From JBJMHZ01 sp045807125 (GTDB lineage: Bacteria > Actinomycetota > Actinomycetes > JAWWOL01): a stretch of DNA of 64,000 bases. Location of the stretch: positions 1 through 64,000 of the forward strand of contig JBJMHZ010000017.1 of NCBI GenBank assembly GCA_045807125.1. The letters are read 5' to 3'. A program made the translations under genes and the position numbers. The notes below the pieces were generated by a model that saw nothing but the letters and a program-made list of their open reading frames with translations, ran no database searches and had not been told where the DNA came from. Shown here piece by piece: positions 35,629 through 43,610 of this stretch (positions within the stretch are counted from its first letter, which is position 1; every line of letters begins with the position of its first letter).

Positions 35629-37590
35629 ATGACGATCCAAGCCCGTCCCGACCTGCCCGCCCAGCGCAGCTCCGGACCGGTCGTCGACCTCGGGGTGGCC
35701 GAGGCGCTCGGCCAGGCCCGCGACCACCTGCTCCGGCTGCAGCACGCCGACGGCTGGTGGAAGGGCGAGCTCCAGACCAACGTCACGATGGACGCCGAGG
35801 ACCTCCTGCTCCGCCAGTTCCTCGGCATCCGCACCGCGCGGGACACCGCGGCGTCGGCGCGGTGGATCCGCTCGCAGCAGCGGGCCGACGGGACGTGGGC
35901 CACGTTCCACGGCGGACCGCCCGACCTGTCCACCACCGTCGAGGCCTACGTCGCGCTGCGGCTCGCCGGCGACGACCCGGCCTCGCTGCACCTGTCCGCC
36001 GCGGCCACCTGGATCCGCGCGCAGGGCGGCGTCGAGCGCACCAGGGTGTTCACCCGGATCTGGCTGGCGCTGTTCGGCTGGTGGGACTGGGAGAAGCTGC
36101 CGGTGATGCCCCCTGAGCTCGTGCTGCTGCCGTCCCGCTTCCCGCTCAACGTCTACGACTGGGCGTGCTGGGCGCGCCAGACCGTCGTGCCGCTCACCGT
36201 CGTCTGCTCGCTGCGGCCGCGCCGCGATCTCGGCGTCGACATCAGCGAGATCTACGCCGGCGCGCCGGAGGAGCAGGTGCGGCCGCGCCGGCCGCTGCTG
36301 TCGTGGGCAGGCGCCTTCCAGCGCCTCGACCGCGTGCTGCACGCCTACGAGCGGCTCCCGGTGCACCCGCTGCGGGCCATGGCCGTCCGCAAGGCCATCG
36401 AGTGGATCGTCCGCCGGCAGGAGTCCGACGGCGGATGGGGCGGCATCCAGCCGCCGTGGGTCTACAGCATCATCGCGCTGCACCTGAGCGGCTACGCCCT
36501 CGACCACCCGGTGCTGGCCTCGGCGATCGAGGGGCTCGAGGGCTTCACGATCCGCGAGCAGGGCCCGGACGGCCCGATCCGCCGGCTCGAGGCCTGCCAG
36601 TCGCCAGTGTGGGACACCGCGCTCGCGGTCATCGCGCTCGACGACGCCGGCCTTGCGCCCGACCATCCCGCGCAACGGCGGGCCGCCCGCTGGCTCCTCG
36701 GCGAGGAGGTCCGGGTCAGCGGCGACTGGGCGGTCCGCCGGCCCGGCCTCGCTCCCGGCGGCTGGGCGTTCGAGTTCGCCAACGACGGCTACCCCGACGT
36801 CGACGACACGGCCGAGGTCGTCCTCGCGCTGCGCCGGGTGGCCGGTGCGATGCCGGAGGTCGAGCCGGCGCTGCGCCGCGGCGTCGCGTGGGCGGTGGGG
36901 ATGCAGAGCAGGGGCGGCGGCTGGGCGGCCTTCGACGCCGACAACGTCCAGCGGCTGTGCATGAAGCTGCCGTTCTGCGACTTCGGCGCCGTCATCGATC
37001 CGCCGAGCGCCGACGTCACCGCGCACATGGTCGAGATGCTCGCCGTCGAGGCCCGCGCCGGGCACGACGACCCGGTGGCGGCCGCCGCCGCCCGCGACGG
37101 CATCGCCTGGCTGCTGCGCGAGCAGGAGGACGACGGCTCGTGGTTCGGCCGGTGGGGCGCCAACCACGTCTACGGCACGGGAGCCGCGGTGCCCGCGCTC
37201 GTCGAGGCCGGCTACCCGGCGACGCACCCCTCGATCCGGCGGGCCGTGCGCTGGCTCGCCGGGCACCAGAACGCCGACGGCGGCTGGGGAGAGGACCTGC
37301 GGTCCTACCGCGACCCTGCCTGGCGGGGCCGCGGCGAGTCGACGGCCTCGCAGACCGCCTGGGCGCTCCTCGCGCTGGTCGCGGCCGGCGAGGCGGCCTC
37401 GCCGGCCGCGCGGCGCGGCGTCGAGCACCTGGTGCGCACCCAGCGAGCCGACGGGACGTGGGACGAGCCGTGGTTCACCGGCACCGGCTTCCCGGGCGAC
37501 TTCTACATCAACTACCACCTCTACCGGCTCGTCTTCCCGGTGATGGCCCTCGGCCGCTACGGCGCCGCCCTCGCCAGCGAGGCCGCATGA
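35629..37590 (+). CDS. shc: Squalene-hopene cyclase
   Basis: A 653-residue triterpene cyclase. It has several QW repeats (for example QQRADGTWATF, QNADGGWGEDL, QRADGTWDEPW) and the protonating motif DVDD at residues 390-393 in YPDVDDTAEVVLAL. It cyclises squalene to hopene/hopanol at the membrane. The N-terminal segment DHLLRLQHADGWWKGELQTN matches the family start. It begins 4 nt after the polyprenyl synthase stop and ends overlapping the HpnG fusion. Confidence 0.96.
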   Translation: MTIQARPDLPAQRSSGPVVDLGVAEALGQARDHLLRLQHADGWWKGELQTNVTMDAEDLLLRQFLGIRTARDTAASARWIRSQQRADGTWATFHGGPPDLSTTVEAYVALRLAGDDPASLHLSAAATWIRAQGGVERTRVFTRIWLALFGWWDWEKLPVMPPELVLLPSRFPLNVYDWACWARQTVVPLTVVCSLRPRRDLGVDISEIYAGAPEEQVRPRRPLLSWAGAFQRLDRVLHAYERLPVHPLRAMAVRKAIEWIVRRQESDGGWGGIQPPWVYSIIALHLSGYALDHPVLASAIEGLEGFTIREQGPDGPIRRLEACQSPVWDTALAVIALDDAGLAPDHPAQRRAARWLLGEEVRVSGDWAVRRPGLAPGGWAFEFANDGYPDVDDTAEVVLALRRVAGAMPEVEPALRRGVAWAVGMQSRGGGWAAFDADNVQRLCMKLPFCDFGAVIDPPSADVTAHMVEMLAVEARAGHDDPVAAAAARDGIAWLLREQEDDGSWFGRWGANHVYGTGAAVPALVEAGYPATHPSIRRAVRWLAGHQNADGGWGEDLRSYRDPAWRGRGESTASQTAWALLALVAAGEAASPAARRGVEHLVRTQRADGTWDEPWFTGTGFPGDFYINYHLYRLVFPVMALGRYGAALASEAA

Positions 37591-38507
37591 CGACCGGTGC
37601 CCTGCTCGTCCTCGCGCCGCTGCGCCTGGAGGCGAGAGCGGTGCGCGCGGGCGCGCCCGGCGCGACGGTGGTGCGCACCGGCATGGGGCCGCGCCGGGCC
37701 ACCCGCGCCGGTCATGGGCTCCCGCCGGCCGCGGGCGCCGTCGCGGTCGCCGGGCTGTGCGGCGCGTTGCAGCGCGGGCTGCGGGCCGGTGACGTGGTGG
37801 TGGCCAGCGAGGTCCGCGGCCCCGACGGCACGGTGACCCGCTGCGCGCCGCCGGCCCTCGTCGCCACGGCACTGCGGTCCCGCGGGCTTCGCGTGCACGT
37901 CGGCCCGCTGGCCTGCACCGAGCGGCTGGTGCGCGGGCCGGCGCGAGGCGAGCTCGCGACCACCGGCGCGCTCGCCGTCGACATGGAGTCGGCCTGGCTG
38001 GCGCCGGGGGCCGCCGCGGCGCTGCCCGGCGCGCCGTTCACCGTCGTGCGCGTGGTGGTCGACACCGTCGAGTCGCCGTTGCTACGGCCGGCCACGGTGG
38101 CGAGCGGCGTGCGCGCGCTTCGCGTCCTGCGCACGGCGGCGGCAGCGCTCGCCGACTGGGCGGCGGCGGCCGGCCCCCGGCAGGTGCTGCTGGCCGGACC
38201 GCGGTCGTTCTGCGCCGGCCCGGCGTCGGACGACGTCGGCAGCGCCAACTCCTCCAGCTCGGTGCGGCTCGTCGAGGTCGCCCGGCGCGAGGGGTGCGCG
38301 GCGCACCTCGTCGACGACGCGAGCGACATCGACCTGCGCTGGCTGGCCGGCGCCGCCCGCGTCGGCCTTGCCGCCGGCGCGTCGGCGCCACCCGTCCTCG
38401 TCGACGACATCGTCTCCGCGCTGTCCGGGCTCGGACCGGTCGAGATCACCGAGCGCACGGTCGTGGAGGAGCAGCTTCAGTTCCAGCTACCGAAGGAGGT
38501 GAGCTGA
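37587..38507 (+). CDS. HpnG nucleosidase fused to a deleted IspH
   Basis: A 306-residue fusion. Residues 1-195 form a purine-nucleoside-phosphorylase-like HpnG with GMGPRRATRAG, VAGLCGALQRGLRAGDVVVA and the VDMES motif at 131-135; HpnG removes adenine from adenosylhopane. Residues 198-212 match the very start of IspH (VLLAGPRSFCAG, first cluster Cys at 209), and residues 216-305 match its last 90 (VGSANSSSSVRLVEVARREG to FQLPKEV). About 205 IspH residues with the other two cluster Cys and the catalytic Glu are absent in frame. The IspH part cannot act as a reductase alone. Confidence 0.85.
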   Translation: MTTGALLVLAPLRLEARAVRAGAPGATVVRTGMGPRRATRAGHGLPPAAGAVAVAGLCGALQRGLRAGDVVVASEVRGPDGTVTRCAPPALVATALRSRGLRVHVGPLACTERLVRGPARGELATTGALAVDMESAWLAPGAAAALPGAPFTVVRVVVDTVESPLLRPATVASGVRALRVLRTAAAALADWAAAAGPRQVLLAGPRSFCAGPASDDVGSANSSSSVRLVEVARREGCAAHLVDDASDIDLRWLAGAARVGLAAGASAPPVLVDDIVSALSGLGPVEITERTVVEEQLQFQLPKEVS

Positions 38508-38509
38508 CG

Positions 38510-39514
38510 ATGGCCGTCCCCCTCCGGCAGAACCTCGCTCTCGGGGCCTACCTGGCCAAGCAGAAGCTCAAGGGCCGTGAGAAGTTCCCGCTCATCGTCG
38601 AGCTCGAGCCGCTGTTCGCCTGCAACCTGGCGTGCGCCGGCTGCGGCAAGATCCAGTACCCCCCGTCGGTGCTGAAGCAGCGCATGCCGGTCGACCAGGC
38701 CATCGCGGCGATCGAGGAGTGCGGCGCGCCGATGGTGTCGATCGCGGGCGGCGAGCCGCTGATCCACCCCGAGATCGACGTGCTCGTCGCCGAGCTCGTC
38801 AAGCGCAAGAAGTTCATCTACCTGTGCACCAACGCGCTGCTGCTCAAGAAGAAGATGGACAGGTTCGTGCCGTCGCCGTACTTCGCGTGGGCGGTCCACG
38901 TCGACGGGCTGCGCGAGCGCCACGACGAGAGCGTCTGCAAGGAGGGCGTGTTCGACGTCGCGGTGGAGGCGATCCGTGAGGCCAAGGCGCGCGGCTTCCG
39001 CGTGACGACCAACACCACGTTCTTCAACACCGACACGCCGCAGACCGTCATCGACGTCCTCAACTTCCTGAACGACGAGGCGAAGGTCGACCAGATGATG
39101 ATCTCGCCGGCCTACGCCTACGAGAAGGCGCCCGACCAGGAGCACTTCCTCGGCGTGCAGGAGACCACCGAGCTGTTCCGCAAGGCGTTCGCGGGCGGCA
39201 ACCGCAAGCGCTGGCGGCTCAACCATTCGCCGCTGTTCCTCGACTTCCTCGAGGGCAAGATCGATTTCCCTTGCACCGCATGGGGCATCCCGTCGTACTC
39301 CATCTTCGGCTGGCAGCGGCCGTGCTACCTGATGAGCGACGGCTACGTGCCGTCGTACGCAGAGCTCGTCGAGACCACCGACTGGGACTCGTACGGGCGC
39401 GGCAAGGACCCGCGCTGCGCCAACTGCATGGCGCACTGCGGCTACGAGCCGAGCGCCGTGCTCGCCACGATGGGGTCGCTGAAGCAGACGCTGCGCGCCG
39501 CCGCGGGCGGCTGA
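38510..39514 (+). CDS. hpnH: HpnH, adenosyl-hopene transferase (radical SAM)
   Basis: A 334-residue radical SAM enzyme. The 4Fe-4S motif CNLACAGC uses Cys38, Cys42 and Cys45; GGEPLIHPEI follows, and a C-terminal cysteine set (CANCMAHCGY) suggests a further SPASM-like ligand region. It adds the 5'-deoxyadenosyl radical to diploptene to give adenosylhopane, the precursor that HpnG deadenylates. The start ATG at 38510 lies 2 nt after the previous stop, with AAGGAGG in that gene's end. It closes the operon. Confidence 0.95.
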   Translation: MAVPLRQNLALGAYLAKQKLKGREKFPLIVELEPLFACNLACAGCGKIQYPPSVLKQRMPVDQAIAAIEECGAPMVSIAGGEPLIHPEIDVLVAELVKRKKFIYLCTNALLLKKKMDRFVPSPYFAWAVHVDGLRERHDESVCKEGVFDVAVEAIREAKARGFRVTTNTTFFNTDTPQTVIDVLNFLNDEAKVDQMMISPAYAYEKAPDQEHFLGVQETTELFRKAFAGGNRKRWRLNHSPLFLDFLEGKIDFPCTAWGIPSYSIFGWQRPCYLMSDGYVPSYAELVETTDWDSYGRGKDPRCANCMAHCGYEPSAVLATMGSLKQTLRAAAGG

Positions 39515-39537
39515 CCCCTGTGGTCAGTCCGCCCTCG

Positions 39538-40290
39538 TCATCCGAGCCGCCCGGCGAGCGCCCGGTAGAGCGCCGGCGCGGCGCCGCGCAGCCGCGCCGG
39601 CAGCCGCAGCCAGCCGGGCACCCACACCTCGGGGCGGTCCCGGCGCACCGCCTCGACGATCGCGGCGGCGACCCTGTCGGCGGGGATGGGTTGCGGCCAG
39701 CGGCGCTCGTACGGCCGGTTGCGGCGGTCGAAGAACGCGGTCGCGACCACGCCGGGCGCGACCGTCGTGACGCCGACGCCGCTCGACGCGACCTCGAGCC
39801 GAAGGCTGTCGGCGAACGTCGCCAGGCCGGCCTTGGTCGCGGCGTACACCGACTCGCCCGGCACCCCCGTCGCGCCGGCGACCGACGTCACCATGACGAG
39901 ATGACCGCACCCGCGCTGCACCATGCCGGGCAGCAGCGCGCGGGTGAGCGCCATCGGCGCGGTGAGGTTGACGGCCACCAGCCGGTCGATGTCCGCCGCG
40001 ACCATCGCCGCGACCGGCCCCGCCCAGCCGACGCCCGCGTTGTTCACCAGCAGGTCGATCCGGCCCGCGACGCCGAGCGCGGCGGCCGCGACCAGCTCCG
40101 GTCCGCCCAGCACGGCGAGGTCGCCCGGCACCGGGTGGCCGCCCATCTCGGCAGCGACGGCGGCGAGCGCGTCCTCGTCGCGACCGGCCAGCAGCACGGT
40201 CGCGCCGGCGACGGCGAGCCGGCGGGCGGTGGCCCGGCCGATGCCGCTCGACGCGCCCGTCACGAGGGCCACGGCCCCGGTCAGCCGCAC
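39538..40290 (-). CDS. Short-chain dehydrogenase/reductase
   Basis: A 250-residue classical SDR. ALVTGASSGIGRATA binds NAD(P), LLVNNAGVGWAG stabilises the fold, and the active site is Ser (VTSVAG), Tyr and Lys (YAATKAG). GTG 40290 starts right before the first strand; a longer form to 40380 would add Arg-rich sequence. It converges on the hopanoid operon with 23 nt between stops, and diverges from the reductoisomerase-like gene. A link to hopanoid tailoring is possible from position only. Confidence 0.82.
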   Translation of the reverse strand: MRLTGAVALVTGASSGIGRATARRLAVAGATVLLAGRDEDALAAVAAEMGGHPVPGDLAVLGGPELVAAAALGVAGRIDLLVNNAGVGWAGPVAAMVAADIDRLVAVNLTAPMALTRALLPGMVQRGCGHLVMVTSVAGATGVPGESVYAATKAGLATFADSLRLEVASSGVGVTTVAPGVVATAFFDRRNRPYERRWPQPIPADRVAAAIVEAVRRDRPEVWVPGWLRLPARLRGAAPALYRALAGRLG

Positions 40291-40393
40291 GGCGCCATCG
40301 CAGAACCTCCGAGGATCGGCCGCCCGATGCGGCCTGCCCAACCTACCGATGTCCATTGGGGAGCGTGCACAGGTGAGCACAGGTGAGCGGCCG

Positions 40394-41398
40394 ATGAGCG
40401 CGGAGCCGGCGACGTTCTACCGCGAGTCCGACGCCGATCGCGGCGCCCTCGCCGGGCAGACCGTCACGGTCGTCGGCTACGGCAACCTGGGCCGGTCGAT
40501 GGCGCTGAACCTGCGCGACTCCGGGCTGCGCGTGGTCGTCGGCAACATCCGCGACGACTACCGAGCGCAGGCGTTGGCCGACGGCTTCGACGCCCACGAC
40601 ATCGCCGACGCGGTCGCCCTCGGCGACGTCGTCTACCTGCTGGTGCCGGACGAGGTCATCCCCGAGGTCTTCCGCGAGCAGGTGGAGCCGCGGCTGCGCG
40701 ACGGCTCCGCCATCGTGGTCGGATCGGGCTACGTGCTCGCCTACGACCTCGTCAAGCCACCGGCCGGCGTCGACGTGCTGCTGCTCGCGCCGAGGATGCT
40801 GGGCGAGGAGGTCCGCCGCACCTACACCGAGGAGATCGGCTTCCTGAGCTACGTCTCGGTCGAGCAGGACGCCAGCGGTACCGCCAAGGAGCGGCTGCTG
40901 GCGCTCGCGTCGGCCGCGGGCTCGTTGCAGCGCGGCGCGCTCGAGCTGACCGCGCGGCAGGAGGCGATGCTCGACCTGTTCGTGGAGCAGACCGTCGGAC
41001 CCTATCTCGGCACGGCCTTCCAGCTCGCGTTCCGCGTCGGCACCGAGGCCGGGCTGCCGCCGGAGGCGCTCGTCTGCGAGCTCTACATGTCCGGCGAGAT
41101 GTCGCGGACCATCCAGACGATGGCCGATGTCGGCTTCTACCAATCGGTCACCTGGCACGGGCTGGTCGCGACCTACGGCGGGTTCACCGGCACGCTCGCC
41201 ATCGACAAGGACGCGATGCTGCGCTACTTCACCGAGCGGCTGGACTACATCCGGTCCGGCGGGTTCGCCCGCGCGCTCCAGGAGGAGGAGGCCGGCGGCT
41301 ACCCGACGGTCGCCGCGATCGAGGCGATCACCAAGGTGGCCAACCCGCTCACCGACGCCGAGGACCGGGTGCGGGCGGCGCTCGACCCCGCCGACTGA
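40394..41398 (+). CDS. Ketol-acid reductoisomerase-like protein with altered active site
   Basis: A 334-residue protein with an IlvC-type Rossmann domain (VVGYGNLGRSMALNLRDSGL near residue 27) and a knotted C-terminal domain with Asp194 and Glu198 in LDLFVEQT, the usual Mg ligands. The segment that in IlvC reads PKGPGHxVR is here APRMLGEEVRRTY, replacing the conserved catalytic His by Glu, and the second Glu pair is differently spaced. A branched-chain acetohydroxy acid is thus an unlikely substrate. No other ilv genes are near. Tandem AGCACAGGTG copies precede the ATG. Confidence 0.75.
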   Translation: MSAEPATFYRESDADRGALAGQTVTVVGYGNLGRSMALNLRDSGLRVVVGNIRDDYRAQALADGFDAHDIADAVALGDVVYLLVPDEVIPEVFREQVEPRLRDGSAIVVGSGYVLAYDLVKPPAGVDVLLLAPRMLGEEVRRTYTEEIGFLSYVSVEQDASGTAKERLLALASAAGSLQRGALELTARQEAMLDLFVEQTVGPYLGTAFQLAFRVGTEAGLPPEALVCELYMSGEMSRTIQTMADVGFYQSVTWHGLVATYGGFTGTLAIDKDAMLRYFTERLDYIRSGGFARALQEEEAGGYPTVAAIEAITKVANPLTDAEDRVRAALDPAD

Positions 41399-41472
41399 CC
41401 CGGCGCACGCCGAGACGATCGCCCTGGTGGTCGACGACGCCGGGGCCGGCGCCGCCGGCCCCGCGCCGAGAT

Positions 41473-41512
41473 CGGTTGCCGATTCCGCAACCGGTTGCGG
41501 AATCGGCAACCG
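41473..41512. terminator. Perfect 40-bp palindrome between convergent genes
   Basis: Left arm 41473-41492 (CGGTTGCCGATTCCGCAACC) and right arm 41493-41512 are exact reverse complements with no spacer. It lies 74 nt after the reductoisomerase-like stop and 82 nt before the end of the opposing aldehyde dehydrogenase. It would form a very stable hairpin in RNA from either strand. No T tract follows. Termination is the simplest reading; a protein-binding site is the alternative. Confidence 0.65.
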
Positions 41513-41594
41513 TTCGTGGGCGAGATCCGCCGGCGGCTCCGGTCGATCGGGCCGATCCGGCGATCTGACCGTGGAGCAGGCGGGCCGGCGCCGA

Positions 41595-43016
41595 TCAGCG
41601 GCCGTAGAGCAGGCGGGCCAGGCGCCGCCAGCCGGCCGGCCCGGCGATCCGCGGGAACCATTGCGGCTCGCGGCCGGGCCGGAAGCGGCTGTCGGTGATG
41701 GTCTGCGTCATGCAGTACGCGAGCAGGCCCTCGCCGCCGCCCTGGCGGCCGGTGCCCGATGCGCCGCTGCCGCCGAACGGCAGTTGCGGCATCGCGTAGT
41801 TGACCGCGACGTCGTTGACCGCGACGGCCCCGGCCCGCAGCCGCGCGGCGACCCGCAGCCCGCGGTCGCGGTCGGCCGTCCACACCGACGCGGCCAAGGC
41901 GTAGGCGCAGTCGTTCACCGCCTCGACCGCGGCCGCCTCGTCGGCCACCGCCATTACCGGCAGCACCGGCCCGAACGTCTCCTCGCGCATGACGGTCATC
42001 GCGTGGTCGACGCCGGTCAGCAGCGCCGGCTCGACGTACGGGCGCCCGCCGGCATCCACCCGCCGGCCGCCCCGGCACAGCGTCGCGCCCCTCGCGACCG
42101 CGTCGGCGACATGCGCGAGGACGACGTCGGCCTGGCCGGGGCCGATCAGCGGCCCGATGTCGGTGCGGGCGTCGCCGCTGCCCGCGGTGACGGCGTCGAG
42201 CGCGCGCTCGAGCTCGGCGACGAACGCGTCGTGCACGGCGGCCTCGACGTAGACCCGCTCGACGGAGACGCAGGACTGCCCGGCGTTGAAGCAGGCGCCC
42301 CAGGCCGTGGCCCGCGCCGCGCGCCGCAGGTCGGCGTCGGCGAGGACGACGAGCGCGTCCTTGCCACCGAGCTCGGCGACCACCGGCACCAGCCGCTCGG
42401 CCGCGGCGCGAGCCACCGACCGGCCGGTGCGCGTCGAGCCGGTGACCGCCACCACGTCCACGTCGGCCGCGACGAGGGCGGCGCCGGTCGCGGCATCGCC
42501 CTGCACCACCTGCACGACGCCGGGCGGCAGCCCGGCCGCCGCGACGACCTCGGCCACGAGCGCACCGGATCGCGGCGTGACCTCCGACGGCTTGAGCACG
42601 ACCGTGCAGCCGGCCGCGAGCGCCGTCGCGACCGGCAGGAACGGCAGCAGGAACGGGTAGTTCCACGGCGCGATGACCGCCGCGACCCCGCGCGGGCGCT
42701 GCGCCAGCCATGCGGACTTGGTCCACACCGGTCGCGGCGACACCCGCCGGGTCGCCAGGATCGCGGGCGCCTGCCGGGCCAGCCAGTCGGCGTGCGCGGC
42801 GGCGTGCGTCACCTCGGCCATCACGACGTCGGCGGCCGGCTTGCCGGTCTCGGCGGTCACCACCTCGACGATGCGGTCGGCGGACGCGACGACCTGCCGC
42901 CGCACGGCGGCCAGCGCCGCCGCCCGATCGGCCGGCGTCGTGACGCCCCACGTGGCGAAGGCGGCGCGCGCCCGAGCGACTCCCTCGGCGACCGTCTCCA
43001 CCACCTGGTCCGTCAT
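41595..43016 (-). CDS. Aldehyde dehydrogenase family protein
   Basis: A 473-residue NAD(P)-dependent dehydrogenase. IAPWNYPFLLPFLPVATALA, VAVTGSTRTGRSV, the Glu motif AELGGKD and the nucleophile Cys in FNAGQSCVSVERV are all in order, and MREETFGPVLPVM follows. It oxidises an aldehyde to the acid; the substrate is unknown. The ATG at 43016 is preferred to the GTG at 43022 because TAGCCT stands 9 nt before it. The SLOG-like gene ends 12 nt upstream, so read-through from the SLATT operon is possible. Confidence 0.85.
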   Translation of the reverse strand: MTDQVVETVAEGVARARAAFATWGVTTPADRAAALAAVRRQVVASADRIVEVVTAETGKPAADVVMAEVTHAAAHADWLARQAPAILATRRVSPRPVWTKSAWLAQRPRGVAAVIAPWNYPFLLPFLPVATALAAGCTVVLKPSEVTPRSGALVAEVVAAAGLPPGVVQVVQGDAATGAALVAADVDVVAVTGSTRTGRSVARAAAERLVPVVAELGGKDALVVLADADLRRAARATAWGACFNAGQSCVSVERVYVEAAVHDAFVAELERALDAVTAGSGDARTDIGPLIGPGQADVVLAHVADAVARGATLCRGGRRVDAGGRPYVEPALLTGVDHAMTVMREETFGPVLPVMAVADEAAAVEAVNDCAYALAASVWTADRDRGLRVAARLRAGAVAVNDVAVNYAMPQLPFGGSGASGTGRQGGGEGLLAYCMTQTITDSRFRPGREPQWFPRIAGPAGWRRLARLLYGR

Positions 43017-43028
43017 GGTCACCGGAGG

Positions 43029-43610
43029 CTACCCGACCGACCGGCCAGCCTCCTGCTCCGGCGGGGTCGGGTCGATCACGCGCACGTGCGGGTCGTCCAG
43101 GTCATAGCCCAGCCGCGCCACCATGTCGGACGTGCCGCCCGGGCCGTCGCCCGTCCGGCCGTTCCACACGACGATCGCGCACGGCTCGTCGTCGAGCTGC
43201 TTGGCAAGCTCGACCATCCAGGCGTTGGTGCGGGCGAACACCTCGTCGCCCTCCGGCACGTCGTCGACCTCCGCGGCCAGCTCGCGGACCTCGACCACGT
43301 CGAGGAGCGCGCGGAACCGGCGGCTCCAGTCCGTGCCGGGGAGCTCGACCGACTGGCGCTCGAACTCGCGCGGCGGCAGGGCGAGGCACAGCACGACGTG
43401 CGCTCCGCGCGCCCGACCCTCCTCCGCGGCGATGATGTCCGCGCCGCGCGCGCCGCCCGTGATGACCGTCGTGCCGGGCCCCGTGCGCCAGCCGGCGAGC
43501 GCATCCCGCACGCGCTCGGTCACCCACTCCACCCGCGACGGCGGGAACCGCGGCGCTGGCCGGTCGGGAGCATCGACCAGGTGCCCGCTCACGAGCACGA
43601 CGCCCTTCAC
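43029..43610 (-). CDS. SLOG-like nucleotide-sensor domain protein
   Basis: A 193-residue single-domain Rossmann-like protein. VVLVSGHLVDAPDR is a first strand with a His-containing loop, and TTVITGGARGADIIAAEEG resembles the glycine-rich ligand loop of SLOG (DprA/LOG-like) domains; ARGAHVVLCLALPP and ARTNAWMVELAKQL follow. SLOG domains bind nucleotides or nucleotide-derived signals and are frequent partners of SLATT effectors. Its GTG overlaps the stop of the upstream TPR gene by 4 nt. It is the last gene of the four-gene set. Function is inferred from fold and partners. Confidence 0.62.
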   Translation of the reverse strand: MKGVVLVSGHLVDAPDRPAPRFPPSRVEWVTERVRDALAGWRTGPGTTVITGGARGADIIAAEEGRARGAHVVLCLALPPREFERQSVELPGTDWSRRFRALLDVVEVRELAAEVDDVPEGDEVFARTNAWMVELAKQLDDEPCAIVVWNGRTGDGPGGTSDMVARLGYDLDDPHVRVIDPTPPEQEAGRSVG

